This document shows, piece after piece, positions 43,026 through 51,944 of a DNA stretch of 64,000 nucleotides. The number at the start of each line of letters is the position of its first letter. The first letter of the stretch is position 1. The stretch spans positions 1,240,001-1,304,000 of the forward strand of contig NZ_PTJS01000001.1 in assembly GCF_002941025.1 (NCBI RefSeq), written 5' to 3'. Made by a program: the position numbers and the translations under genes. This DNA is from Streptomyces sp. QL37. GTDB lineage: Bacteria; Actinomycetota; Actinomycetes; Streptomycetales; Streptomycetaceae. The notes below the pieces were generated by a model. That model did not search any database, was not told the DNA's origin, and saw nothing but the letters and a program-made list of their open reading frames with translations.

Positions 43026-45161
43026 GTGCAGGACCATGCCGCCTCTGTCGCCGCCACGGGTTCGGGCACGGAGCTGCTGGACAGCGCCGTCGCCCACGTC
43101 GTACGCGAGACCGGTGCGTCCGTGGCGATGCTGTACCTGCTGCCGCGGAACGACACCACGCTGCACCTGGCCGTGCTCACCGGGGTGCCGGGCCAGCTGG
43201 CCTACCCGTGGACCCGGGTCCCGCTGTCCGCGCCGATGCCGGTGGCGGACGCGGTGCGCCTGCGGTGCCTGATCTGGCTCGGCAGTCAGGAGGAACTGGC
43301 GCGCCGCTATCCGCGCGCCGCGCTCGTGCTGCCGTACCAGTTCGCGCTGGCGGCGGCCCCCATCCGTACCGGCACCGCCGAGCGAGGCGGACTGGTGCTC
43401 CTGTGGCCCGGTTCGCATCCCCCTCAGGTGACGCCCGCCGAGCGCGAGGCCGTCGTCAGAGGCTGCCACGGCATCGGCCTGCTCCTGCACCAGGCGGAGA
43501 GCAGTGGCTACCCGGTCCTCCCGGGGGCCCTGCCCCGGGTGCTGCCTCCGCCGGAGCGTCCCGAGCCGGACCCGGCGGAGGCCGCGGAGGCGGCGGAGTT
43601 CCTCCAGAGGCTGCCCGGCGGAAGCTGCGCGCTGGCGCTCGACGGGACCGTGACCTACCTCAACGACGCCGCTGCGGCACTGCTGGGAAGCCGAAGGGAC
43701 GACGTATACGGCACCCTGCCCTGGGTGTCGCTCCCCTGGCTGCACGATCCCTCCGTCGAGGATCACTACCGGGCCGCCGTCATCAGCCGGCAGCAGACGA
43801 GCTTCACCGTCCTCCGGCCGCCTGACCACTGGCTGTCCTTCCACCTCTTCCCGACCGCCACCGGTATCAGCGTCCGGATCCTGCCCACCACGGAGCCGGG
43901 CCCCGCGAACCTTCCGGCACCGGCACTGCCTCCCTCCTCGGGCGTGCCGAGCCGGGCCACCGCCCTGTACCACCTGATGCATCTGGCGGCGACGCTCACC
44001 GAGGCCGTGGGCACGCAGGACGTGATCGAGCTGGCCGGCGACCAGGTGATGCCCGCCTTCCGGATCCAGACCCTCGTGATGATGACGTCGGCGGAAGGAC
44101 GGCTGCGGGTCGAGGGCGGCCGGGGCAGCCACCCCTCGCTCATGGACCGCTTCGACGGCGCGCCCCTGACCTCGCCCACACCCGCCGCGCATGTGCTGAT
44201 GACGGGCATCCCCGACTTCTACCCCACCTTCGGCGACCTGGAGCGCGCCTACCCCTCGGCCCGTCTGCGCAACGCGGTGGCCGCCTGCGCCTTCCTCCCG
44301 CTGATCGTCTCCGGGCGACCGGTCGGCTCACTGGTCCTGGCCTACGACCGGCCGCACTCCTTCGAACCCGAGGAACGCGCCCTGCTGACGTCGATCGCGG
44401 GGCTGCTGGCCCAGGCACTGGACCGCGGCCGCCTCTACGACACCAAGGACCGCCTGGCGCACAGCCTGCAGGCCCACCTGCTGCCCCGCAGCCTGCCCGC
44501 GATCGCCGGTCTGGACGTGGCGGCACGCTACCTTCCGTCGACCCGGGGCATGGGCGTCGGCGGGGACTTCTACGACCTGATCCGGCTCGACGACACGACG
44601 GCCGCCGCGGCCATCGGCGACGTACAGGGGCACAACGAGAACGCCGCCGCGCTCATGGGGCAGGTCCGCACCGCCGTGCACGCGTCTGCCGGCGCACCAC
44701 CCGACGAGGTCCTCGCACGCACCAACCGCCTGCTCACCGACCTCGACCCCGGCCTCTTCACCAGCTGTCTCTACGCGCACCTCGACCTGGCCAGGAACAG
44801 CGCCTGCCTGGCCACCGCGGGCCATCCCGCACCGCTGATGCGGCAGCCGGACGGCCAGACCGAGGTCCTCGACCTGCCGCCAGGTCTCCTGCTCGGCATC
44901 GACCCCGCCGCCCACTATCCGACGGCGCGGATTCCGCTGCCGCCCGGTGCGGCGCTCGCCCTGTACACCGACGGGCTCGTGGAGGCGCCGGGCGTGGACA
45001 TCGACGACGCCAGCGCGGAGCTGGCCGCGCACTTCGCCCTGGCGCTGGAGCAGGACATGGAGTCCGTCGCCGACACCCTCGTGCGCTACGCGAAGCGGGC
45101 CACGCCCGGCACCGACGACATCGCGCTGCTGCTCATCAACGCCCTGCCGCAGGACGCCTGA
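43026..45161 (+). CDS. GAF-PAS-GAF-PP2C (SpoIIE-type) Ser/Thr phosphatase
   Basis: A protein of about 711 residues. An N-terminal GAF-like domain (~10-150) is followed by a PAS-like segment (~205-290, LALDGTVTYLNDAAAALL), a second GAF (~320-460) and a C-terminal PP2C/SpoIIE domain (~480-705) with MGVGGDFYDLI, IGDVQGHN, AGHPAPLM and ALYTDGLVEA. Metal-binding Asp residues are present. Such proteins dephosphorylate anti-sigma-factor antagonists; no kinase domain is fused. The start is uncertain: GTG at 43026 (GVQDHAASV) precedes the first domain closely; an earlier ATG at 42924 sits in a terminator stem. Convergent with the acyltransferase. Confidence 0.83.
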   Translation: MQDHAASVAATGSGTELLDSAVAHVVRETGASVAMLYLLPRNDTTLHLAVLTGVPGQLAYPWTRVPLSAPMPVADAVRLRCLIWLGSQEELARRYPRAALVLPYQFALAAAPIRTGTAERGGLVLLWPGSHPPQVTPAEREAVVRGCHGIGLLLHQAESSGYPVLPGALPRVLPPPERPEPDPAEAAEAAEFLQRLPGGSCALALDGTVTYLNDAAAALLGSRRDDVYGTLPWVSLPWLHDPSVEDHYRAAVISRQQTSFTVLRPPDHWLSFHLFPTATGISVRILPTTEPGPANLPAPALPPSSGVPSRATALYHLMHLAATLTEAVGTQDVIELAGDQVMPAFRIQTLVMMTSAEGRLRVEGGRGSHPSLMDRFDGAPLTSPTPAAHVLMTGIPDFYPTFGDLERAYPSARLRNAVAACAFLPLIVSGRPVGSLVLAYDRPHSFEPEERALLTSIAGLLAQALDRGRLYDTKDRLAHSLQAHLLPRSLPAIAGLDVAARYLPSTRGMGVGGDFYDLIRLDDTTAAAAIGDVQGHNENAAALMGQVRTAVHASAGAPPDEVLARTNRLLTDLDPGLFTSCLYAHLDLARNSACLATAGHPAPLMRQPDGQTEVLDLPPGLLLGIDPAAHYPTARIPLPPGAALALYTDGLVEAPGVDIDDASAELAAHFALALEQDMESVADTLVRYAKRATPGTDDIALLLINALPQDA

Positions 45162-45199
45162 GGCCGACCGGGTTGGCGGGGCGGACCGCACCGGGCCGG

Positions 45200-47314
45200 T
45201 CAGGACGCGCCCATGAGCCGGTCCAGCGCCGGCGCCAGGACCGGGGCGAGCGCTTCGGCGTACGCCTCGGAGAGGTGGCTGTCATCGCGGTGGACGGCGG
45301 TGTCGCCGACGACCGCGGGGCAGATGCCGGTGCGGGGCACGCAGAGCCAGGGGGTGGGGTCGACGACCGTGGTGGCCGTCGTGGCCGCGGCGGCGCGGAC
45401 GGCGGCGCCGCGCGTCGCGTCGCGGATCGCGTCCGGCAGGTGGTTCGCGCAGGCGTGCAGCTGAAGGGAGTTCCTGGCGGCGCAGTCGACCGGGTCGCCC
45501 TTGGGCCACGGGGTGTCGAGCAGGGCGGCCACCCGGGTCCCGGAGGCCCCCAGGTCGCGGTAGGTGTTCTCGAAGCCGGTGGTCCACTGACGGAGCGGGT
45601 CGGCGGCGGGGCGCTCCGGGTCTCCGGCGTCCGAGGAGGAGGCGACGACCAGGTCGGGGCGCAGGGCTGCGATCCTCGCAATGGCGTCGGAGCGCCAGGT
45701 GTCACAGGCGGTGTACGGCTTGTGGCCGCTGACGATGGTCAGGTCGGCGACCTTGCAGGAGGCCTTCGTCAGCGAGACCAGCTTCCAGCCGCGTGTGGTC
45801 GCGAGCCGTTGCAGTGCCGGGAACCACTGGGCCGCGTGGGAGTCGCCGAAGAGGACGACCGTACGGGAGGAGGTCCGGTCGCCGTAGACGCAGGGCCGGG
45901 TGCCGGTGGCGGCGTGGTCGACGTGGCAGCCGTCCCGGTAGACGGCGGAGCGGGCGGACTTCACCTCCGGCAGGGGCGGTGTGAGGTTGCCCGGCAGGGC
46001 GGCGGGGGCCGATGCCAGCAGTTCGGTGAGTCGCGCCCGGGGGTCCGGTGCGTCGGAGAGGTCCTGCGCCAGCGCGGGGGCCGGCGGGCCCACCTCGATC
46101 GTCGGCGGGACCGCCGCCGCCGTCAGGGACAGCACCCAGGCTCCGGCCGTCAGCGCGGCTCCGAGAACCAGGGCGCGGCGGGGACGCCTGCGGAAGGCAC
46201 GGTGGAAGCGGACCGGGTTCTCGACGAGGCGCAGGGTCAGCCACGCCAGGCCCAGCGCCGCCGCGCACAGCGCGAGGGCGAGCGGCACGCCGGCCGTTCC
46301 GTCGGCGCGGCCCAGCGCCGCCGGGGCCATGACCAGCAGCGGCCAGTGCCACAGGTACCAGCCGTACGAGAGTCCGCCGAGCCATACCATCGGCCGCCGC
46401 CCGAGCAGCCACCCCGCACCGTGCGCCGTGGGCGCGCAGCCGCCGGCCAGGACGAGCACCGTGCCGGCGACCGGCAGGAGGGCGTGGTGGCCGGGGTAGG
46501 GCGTCCCGTCGTCGTAGCGGAGCGCTGCCAGCGTGACGCAGGCCAGGCCCAGCCAGGTCAGCGGGGCCGCGAGTGCGGCGGGCAGCCGTTCCAGCCGGCC
46601 GGTGCCCAGCGCCAGGAGGGCGCCGGCACCCAGTTCCCAGGCCCGGGTGAAGGAGCCGAAGTACGCCCAGGGCGCCGACGCGTTCGTCACGAGGACGCCT
46701 GCCGCGAACGACCCCAGGCACAGGGCTCCGAGCAGCGCCGCGACCGGGCGGCGCCGGCCGCGGGCGACCCACCAGGTGAGCAGCAGGAGCAGCGGCCACA
46801 CCAGGTAGAACTGCTCCTCCACGGCGAGGGACCAGAAGTGCTGGAACGGCGACGGCGGGCTGTTCTGGGCGAGATAGTCCGTACCGGCGGCCGCCAGCCG
46901 GAAGTTGACGGCGTACAGCGCACTGGCGAGAGCGTCGCCGGCGTACTCGGCGAGCCGCGCCTTCGACAGGAACAGCCATGCCCCGCCCAGCGTGACGGCG
47001 ATGACCAGGGACGACGCCGGGAGCAGCCGCAGTGCCCGGCGGGCGTAGAAGGAACGCACCGACACCCGTCCGGTGGTGGCGAGTTCGCGCAGCAGCAGCG
47101 AGGTGATGAGGAAGCCGGAGATCACGAAGAAGACGTCGACACCGGTGTAGCCGCCGCTCACCCGGGTCACGCCCGCGTGGGAGAGCACCACCAGCGCGAC
47201 GGCCACCGCGCGCAGCCCCTGGATGTCGAGCCGTGGCGTGTGGCGGCCCTCGGGCGTCGCGGGTCTGCCGCTCGCCGGGGCGGTGCGAGACCCGGCGGAC
47301 GTGGTGCTCGGCAT
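45200..47314 (-). CDS. Acyltransferase-3 / SGNH (OafA/YrhL-type) membrane protein
   Basis: A 704-residue protein. The N-terminal ~360 residues are a ten-helix acyltransferase-3 domain (RLDIQGLRAVAVALVVLSHAG; FWSLAVEEQFYLVWP; GLSYGWYLWHWPLL). After a membrane helix, the C-terminal ~280 residues form an extracytoplasmic SGNH hydrolase domain with the Ser in LFGDSHAAQW and the Asp-His pair in DDSHLS. Proteins of this layout O-acetylate cell-surface glycans or lipids. The ATG at 47314 (MPSTTSAG) is preferred because GAGGAG lies seven bases upstream; another in-frame ATG is at 47341. Confidence 0.85.
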   Translation of the reverse strand: MPSTTSAGSRTAPASGRPATPEGRHTPRLDIQGLRAVAVALVVLSHAGVTRVSGGYTGVDVFFVISGFLITSLLLRELATTGRVSVRSFYARRALRLLPASSLVIAVTLGGAWLFLSKARLAEYAGDALASALYAVNFRLAAAGTDYLAQNSPPSPFQHFWSLAVEEQFYLVWPLLLLLTWWVARGRRRPVAALLGALCLGSFAAGVLVTNASAPWAYFGSFTRAWELGAGALLALGTGRLERLPAALAAPLTWLGLACVTLAALRYDDGTPYPGHHALLPVAGTVLVLAGGCAPTAHGAGWLLGRRPMVWLGGLSYGWYLWHWPLLVMAPAALGRADGTAGVPLALALCAAALGLAWLTLRLVENPVRFHRAFRRRPRRALVLGAALTAGAWVLSLTAAAVPPTIEVGPPAPALAQDLSDAPDPRARLTELLASAPAALPGNLTPPLPEVKSARSAVYRDGCHVDHAATGTRPCVYGDRTSSRTVVLFGDSHAAQWFPALQRLATTRGWKLVSLTKASCKVADLTIVSGHKPYTACDTWRSDAIARIAALRPDLVVASSSDAGDPERPAADPLRQWTTGFENTYRDLGASGTRVAALLDTPWPKGDPVDCAARNSLQLHACANHLPDAIRDATRGAAVRAAAATTATTVVDPTPWLCVPRTGICPAVVGDTAVHRDDSHLSEAYAEALAPVLAPALDRLMGAS

Positions 47315-47418
47315 CGGGTGGCTCCTCGGGGCGGCTGACATGCTTCGGCCGAGAAGACCGGTCCGGCCGCCGCACCGGTTCCGCCGGTGTCGCCCTGATT
47401 CGCCCGCCCGGCGAAGGT

Positions 47419-47940
47419 TCAGCCGCGGGAAACCGGCGGTTCACCGTCGTGCAGCCGGGCGACAAGGAACGCCGAGCCCTGGGAGCGATGGAGAGCCCTG
47501 GGGTGCCGAGGCGGTGGGGTTTCATCGGCACCCCAGGACGTTCGGGGGTGGTGCGCAGCGCGCGGGGCGTGGTCAGCCGCCGTGGAGGTGGCTCGGGCTG
47601 ACGCCCGTCGTGCTGCCTTCGCCGCCCGCCCGACCTCGTGGTCGAGGCTGACGAACTTCCCGCCGGACTGCCATGGGGCGGGCTTGAGCAGGGCGTACTC
47701 GGCCTCGTCCCAGGTGGCCCGGTCGTCGCCCAGAAGTCCCTCGGTGTCACCGGTGTCGGGGTTGAGGCACCAGAGGATGTGGTGGATGCCGTTCTCCACC
47801 ACAGGATCGCGCAGCGCCTTCGTCCACCTCTCGTGCGGGCCGCCGTCGAGGTGACCGCCCTTGCCCTCGGTGTGGAGCCGGTCCGTGCCGGTGACAGCGG
47901 CCAGGACCGGGGCCGGCCACTTTCTCATCGGTGACTTCAT
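47419..47940 (-). pseudogene. Internally deleted GH5 cellulase remnant
   Basis: A 173-codon frame that keeps only the ends of a secreted cellulase. Codons 1-19 ([19 protein letters not shown]) look like the start of a signal peptide, and then the sequence passes directly into the C-terminal part of a family-5 catalytic domain: [11 protein letters not shown] (where active enzymes have the nucleophile in I-G-E-W-G-G), [39 protein letters not shown] and [11 protein letters not shown]. The central TIM barrel and acid/base residue are missing; the tail after codon ~105 is low-complexity and out of family. The CebR box remains 42 bp upstream of the start. I infer an in-frame deletion in a once functional cellulase gene. 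Confidence 0.75.
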
Positions 47941-47981
47941 CCGTCGTCGCCCTTCACGGGGGTAAGGCGGGCAGAGACGCC

Positions 47982-47995
47982 TGGGAGCGCTCCCA
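47982..47995. promoter_or_regulatory. CebR operator, perfect TGGGAGCGCTCCCA
   Basis: A perfect 14-bp palindrome identical to the CebR consensus that represses cellulase and cellobiose-uptake genes in Streptomyces until cellobiose or cellotriose is present. It lies 42 bp upstream of the GH5 remnant on the minus strand and 241 bp upstream of the glycanase gene on the plus strand, so it may still act on the latter. Confidence 0.85.
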
Positions 47996-48118
47996 TGCGT
48001 TGCTCACATGAAGCCAGCGGGACGGCTGGTGTGTCAATGGACATGTCAAACTTCATTACTTGAAGGCGCCGGACAGGCCGTCACCCCTCCCGGTCCGCCG
48101 ATTTTCACGACAGGGAGT

Positions 48119-48149
48119 CATGAATTTGAGCTCACGAGACATGAATTTG
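48119..48149 (+). repeat. Two direct repeats CATGAATTTG, 21 bp apart
   Basis: CATGAATTTG occurs at 48119-48128 and 48140-48149, a 21-bp period (two helical turns), about 90-115 bp upstream of the glycanase GTG. The low-GC motif stands out in this chromosome and could be an activator or repressor site. A CTTCA-N5-TGAAG inverted repeat lies at 48051-48065. Confidence 0.45.
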
Positions 48150-48235
48150 CGCAGCGGCGTGGACTTCCTTGCATAGGTACTCCTAGCCTGTGGGTCGTCC
48201 GCAGAGCCCCCACGAGCCGCAAGGACGACCCACAC

Positions 48236-50590
48236 GTGACCCCACCACCCAGACACCGTCCGTTCAGACGCTCCGTGTCCGTCTCCCTCTCCCTGGCCCT
48301 GACGGCCGTCGGCACCGCGGCGGCGGTGGTCCTGGCCGGCGCTCCGGCCGCGCAGGCCGCCGCGGTCCCCGCGCCCTCCCCCGTCGGCATGTCCGGCCGG
48401 GGCGCCACCGTCCCCTTCAAGGAACAGGAAGCCGAGTACGCCGCCACCAACGGCACCCTGATCGGCCCCGACCGCCGCTACGGCGCCCTGCCGTCCGAGG
48501 CGTCCGGCCGGCAGGCGGTGACCCTCGACTCAGCAGGCGAGTACGTCGAGTTCACGCTCGCCGCCCCCGCGAACGCCATGACGTTCCGCTACTCGCTGCC
48601 GGACAACGCGGCCGGGACGGGCCGGGACGCCTCTCTCGACCTGCGGGTCGACGGCACCTCGCTCAAGAGCGTGCCGGTGACATCGAAGTACGGCTGGTAC
48701 TACGGGGGTTACCCCTTCAACAACAATCCGGGCGACACCGACCCGCACCACTTCTACGACGAGACCCGGACCATGTTCGGGTCAACCCTGGCCGCCGGTA
48801 CGAAGGTGAGGCTCCAGGTCACCTCCACCGCCACCTCACCGTCGTTCACCATCGACCTGGCGGACTTCGAACAGGTGGGCGCCCCCGTCGGCAGGCCCTC
48901 CGGGGCGCTGGACGTGGTGGGCGACTTCGGCGCGGACCCGACGGGTGCCGCCGACTCCACCGCGAAGATCCAGGCAGCGGTGGACGCCGGCCGCACGCAG
49001 GGCAAGGAGGTGTACATCCCGCAGGGCACCTTCAAGGTCCAGGACCACATCGTCGTCGACAAGGTGACCCTGCGCGGCGCCGGGCCCTGGTACAGCGTGC
49101 TGACGGGACGCCATCCCACCGACCGCAGCAAGGCGGTCGGGGTCTACGGCAAGTACGCGGCGCAGGGCGGCAGCAGCGATGTCACCCTCAAGGACTTCGC
49201 CATCATCGGAGACATCCGTGAACGGGTGGACAACGACCAGGTCAACGCCATCGGCGGGGCCATGTCCCACTCGGTCGTCGACAACGTCTGGATGCAGCAC
49301 ACCAAGTGCGGTGCCTGGATGGACGGCCCGATGGACGACTTCACCATCAGGAACAGCCGGATCCTGGACCAGACCGCCGACGGGGTGAACTTCCACTACG
49401 GCGTCACGAACTCCACGGTGACCAACACGTTCGTCCGCAACACCGGGGACGACGGGCTGGCCATGTGGGCGGAGAACGTCCCCAACGTGAGGAACAAGTT
49501 CACCTTCAACACCGTGATCCTGCCGATCCTCGCCAACAACATCGTCACCTACGGCGGCAAGGACATCACGATCTCCGACAACGTCATGTCGGACACGGTC
49601 ACCAACGGCGGCGGGCTGCACATCGCCAACCGCTATCCGGGCGTCAACTCCGGCCAGGGAACGGCTGTCTCGGGCACACACACCGCTGCCCGCAACACCC
49701 TGATCCGGACCGGGAACAACGACTACAACTGGCGCTTCGGGGTCGGCGCGATCTGGTTCAGCGGGCTCAACGAGCCGATCAGCGGCGCCACCGTCAACAT
49801 CACCGACAGCGAGATCCTGGACAGCTCCTACGCCGCGATCCACCTGATCGAGGGCGCGAGCAACGGACTGCACTTCGACAACATCAAGATCGACGGAGCC
49901 GGGACGTACGCGCTGCAGATCCAGGCTCCGGGCACGGCCTCGTTCAACAAGGTCGTCGCCACGCACATCGCCCAGTCCAACCCGATCCACAACTGTGTCG
50001 GCGGCGGTTTCCAGATCACCCAGGGCACCGGCAACTCGGGGTGGTACGCGAATCCGCCCGCCTGCACCGGTGTCTGGCCGGACCCGGTGTGGACCAACGG
50101 CGGAGTCCCCGGGGGCGGCGGTCCCACCGACCCGACGGATCCCACGGACCCGACGGATCCGCCCGAGGAGACGGGCAATCTGGCCCGGGGACGCACGGTC
50201 ACCGAGACCAGCCATGCCGATGTGTACGGGGCGGCCAACGTGGTGGACGGCAACGCCGACACCTACTGGGAGAGCCGTAACAACGCCTTCCCGCAGTCCG
50301 TCACCGTGGACCTCGGTGCCGCGAAGGCGGTGAAGCGGCTGGTCCTGAAGCTTCCTCCGGCTGCCGCCTGGGCGACGCGCACCCAGACGGTCGGCGTCTC
50401 GGGCAGCACCGACAACTCCGCCTACAGCACGCTCAAGGCGCCCGCCGGCTACACCTTCACCCCGGCGAGCGGTAACACCGTGACCGTGCCGCTCAGCGGG
50501 ACACCGGTCCGCCATCTGCGGCTGACGTTCACCGCGAACACCGGCTGGCCCGCGGGTCAGCTGTCGGAGGTGGAGGCCTACACCCACTGA
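48236..50590 (+). CDS. Secreted beta-helix glycanase (GH87/mycodextranase-like) with two carbohydrate-binding domains
   Basis: A 784-residue exported protein. A signal peptide (~1-42, ending AAQAAA) is followed by an N-terminal CBM6/35-like beta-sandwich (~55-215, QEAEYAATNG..), a right-handed parallel beta-helix (~225-610) opening DFGADPTGAADSTAKIQAAV and carrying QTADGVNFHYG and NTGDDGLAMW, which supply the D...DD triad expected of GH87 alpha-1,3-glucanases, a Pro-Thr-Asp linker, and a C-terminal F5/8-type C (CBM32-like) domain (~655-784). Likely substrate is an alpha-glucan such as fungal wall alpha-1,3-glucan; other beta-helix lyases are possible. GTG at 48236 has AAGGA ten bases upstream. 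The 3' end is a 15-bp tandem repeat. Confidence 0.78.
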   Translation: MTPPPRHRPFRRSVSVSLSLALTAVGTAAAVVLAGAPAAQAAAVPAPSPVGMSGRGATVPFKEQEAEYAATNGTLIGPDRRYGALPSEASGRQAVTLDSAGEYVEFTLAAPANAMTFRYSLPDNAAGTGRDASLDLRVDGTSLKSVPVTSKYGWYYGGYPFNNNPGDTDPHHFYDETRTMFGSTLAAGTKVRLQVTSTATSPSFTIDLADFEQVGAPVGRPSGALDVVGDFGADPTGAADSTAKIQAAVDAGRTQGKEVYIPQGTFKVQDHIVVDKVTLRGAGPWYSVLTGRHPTDRSKAVGVYGKYAAQGGSSDVTLKDFAIIGDIRERVDNDQVNAIGGAMSHSVVDNVWMQHTKCGAWMDGPMDDFTIRNSRILDQTADGVNFHYGVTNSTVTNTFVRNTGDDGLAMWAENVPNVRNKFTFNTVILPILANNIVTYGGKDITISDNVMSDTVTNGGGLHIANRYPGVNSGQGTAVSGTHTAARNTLIRTGNNDYNWRFGVGAIWFSGLNEPISGATVNITDSEILDSSYAAIHLIEGASNGLHFDNIKIDGAGTYALQIQAPGTASFNKVVATHIAQSNPIHNCVGGGFQITQGTGNSGWYANPPACTGVWPDPVWTNGGVPGGGGPTDPTDPTDPTDPPEETGNLARGRTVTETSHADVYGAANVVDGNADTYWESRNNAFPQSVTVDLGAAKAVKRLVLKLPPAAAWATRTQTVGVSGSTDNSAYSTLKAPAGYTFTPASGNTVTVPLSGTPVRHLRLTFTANTGWPAGQLSEVEAYTH

Positions 50591-50640
50591 CCGCACACCC
50601 ACTGACCGCACACCCACTGACCGCACACCCACTGACCGCA
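50581..50640 (+). repeat. Four perfect 15-bp tandem repeats over the glycanase stop codon
   Basis: CACCCACTGACCGCA is repeated four times without mismatch. The first copy holds the last His codon and TGA stop of the glycanase gene; because 15 is a multiple of three, each copy repeats an in-frame TGA. It looks like recent slippage or duplication of the gene end. Confidence 0.9.
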
Positions 50641-50643
50641 CAC

Positions 50644-50676
50644 CGACGGGCCCGGCCGCGGAGGCCGGGCCCGTCG
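50644..50676. terminator. Bidirectional terminator between glycanase and ABC binding protein genes
   Basis: A perfect 14-bp inverted repeat (CGACGGGCCCGGCC / GGCCGGGCCCGTCG) with a 5-nt loop, directly after the tandem repeats and 14 bp before the end of the convergent binding-protein gene. Confidence 0.75.
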
Positions 50677-50690
50677 TCGTGCGGGGAGGG

Positions 50691-51944
50691 TCAGGGCTTG
50701 AGCGTGAAGGACTCGGCGGCCGGGGCCACCTCGGCCGGACGGACCACCTTGAGACCGCCGGGGGTCTTGGCGTCCGGCTTCATGACGACGGTCTCCCGGG
50801 TGGAGGGCGCCGACGGGTCGGTGAAGTCGTGCGAGATCCCGAAGTCGGCGCCGAAGTCCTTGATGGTGAGCAGCGCCTTGTCGACACCCTCACGGGTCAG
50901 GTCCTTCGACTCGCAGGCCTTCTTCAGTGCCTCACCGAAGACGGTCGCCGCGTTGTATCCGGCGATGACGCCGTTGTCGAGGCCGTCCTTCGGGTACTTG
51001 GCCCCGTAGGCCTTGGAGAGCTTCGCCGGGCCGGCCGCAGCGTCACCGATGGGCAGGGTGGAGGAGCCGATGTAGTAGTCCTTCTGCAGGGCGGCGCCCG
51101 CCTGGGTCGCCAGGAGCTGCGGGGCGTACGCCGAGTTGTTGCCGACGACGGGGACGTCGAAGCCCGTGGCCGCGGCGACACCGACCAGGGAGGCCGCCTG
51201 ACGCGGACCCGCGCTCACGACGACCGCCTTCACGCCTGCCTGCTTGAGCGCCGAGACCTGGGCGGTCATGTCGTTGTCGGTCGGCTTGATCTTCTGCTCG
51301 ACGACGGTGAGGCCGGCTTCCTGAGCAGCGTGCTTCGAGCCGGCCAGGGCGTTCTCGCCGTAGTCGCCCTCGAAGTACACATGGCCGATCTTGTCGCCCT
51401 TGGCGATGCGCTTCTCGTCGAGCAGGAAGTCGATCAGGTTGATCGTCTCGACGTCGTACGTGGCGCCGATGACGCGGACGTACTTGGATCCGACGAGGTT
51501 CGCGGACCAGGCCTGGGGCAGGACGATGCCCTTGTCCTGGCCGTCGATGCGCGACTCGACGGCGGAGACGAACGGGGAGCCGATGAACTGGGTGAAGCCC
51601 AGTACCTCCGGCTCGAGCTCGGTGTACGCGCCGATCGCCTTCTGCGGGTCGTATCCGTGGTCGCGGACGGTCAGTTCGATCTGCCGGTCGCAGATGCCGC
51701 CGGCCTTGTTGGTCTCCTCCACCCAGAGCTGCTGGGCCTGGGTGACGCTCTTGCCCAGCGAGGCGTACACCCCGGTCATGTCGGTCAGGGCACCGAGGGT
51801 GATCTTCGAGTCGGTGACGCCCTCCCCGGTCTTCACGCCGTTCTTGTCCGCGGCGCCGTCCTCGGACGACTTCGCCTTCTCGCTGCATCCCGCGAGGGTG
51901 AGGGTGAGAGCCGCGACGACGGCTCCGACAACACGTAGCTTCAT
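50691..51944 (-). CDS. Branched-chain amino acid ABC transporter substrate-binding lipoprotein
   Basis: A 417-residue type I periplasmic-binding protein. A signal peptide ends in the lipobox TLAGC, so the protein is tethered outside the membrane. The mature part is the LivJ/LivK type (ITLGALTDMTGVYASLG; GHVYFEGDYGENALAG; VVVSAGPRQAASLVG). It binds branched-chain amino acids or similar ligands such as urea or amides; the ligand is not fixed by sequence. The ATG overlaps the livM stop (ATGA). It is the last gene of the liv operon. Confidence 0.9.
   Translation of the reverse strand: MKLRVVGAVVAALTLTLAGCSEKAKSSEDGAADKNGVKTGEGVTDSKITLGALTDMTGVYASLGKSVTQAQQLWVEETNKAGGICDRQIELTVRDHGYDPQKAIGAYTELEPEVLGFTQFIGSPFVSAVESRIDGQDKGIVLPQAWSANLVGSKYVRVIGATYDVETINLIDFLLDEKRIAKGDKIGHVYFEGDYGENALAGSKHAAQEAGLTVVEQKIKPTDNDMTAQVSALKQAGVKAVVVSAGPRQAASLVGVAAATGFDVPVVGNNSAYAPQLLATQAGAALQKDYYIGSSTLPIGDAAAGPAKLSKAYGAKYPKDGLDNGVIAGYNAATVFGEALKKACESKDLTREGVDKALLTIKDFGADFGISHDFTDPSAPSTRETVVMKPDAKTPGGLKVVRPAEVAPAAESFTLKP

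Noticed and set aside
45173..47338. A 721-codon plus-strand open frame
   Set aside because: It mirrors the acyltransferase-SGNH gene, whose motifs (EEQFYLVWP, GDSHAAQW) are unmistakable on the minus strand.
50581..50640. Short regular repeats considered as a CRISPR array
   Set aside because: The units are directly adjacent with no spacers and there are no cas genes.
48836..50641. A 601-codon minus-strand open frame with VGVRSVGVRSV repeats at its start
   Set aside because: Antisense of the glycanase gene; the repeat is the 15-bp tandem array read backwards.
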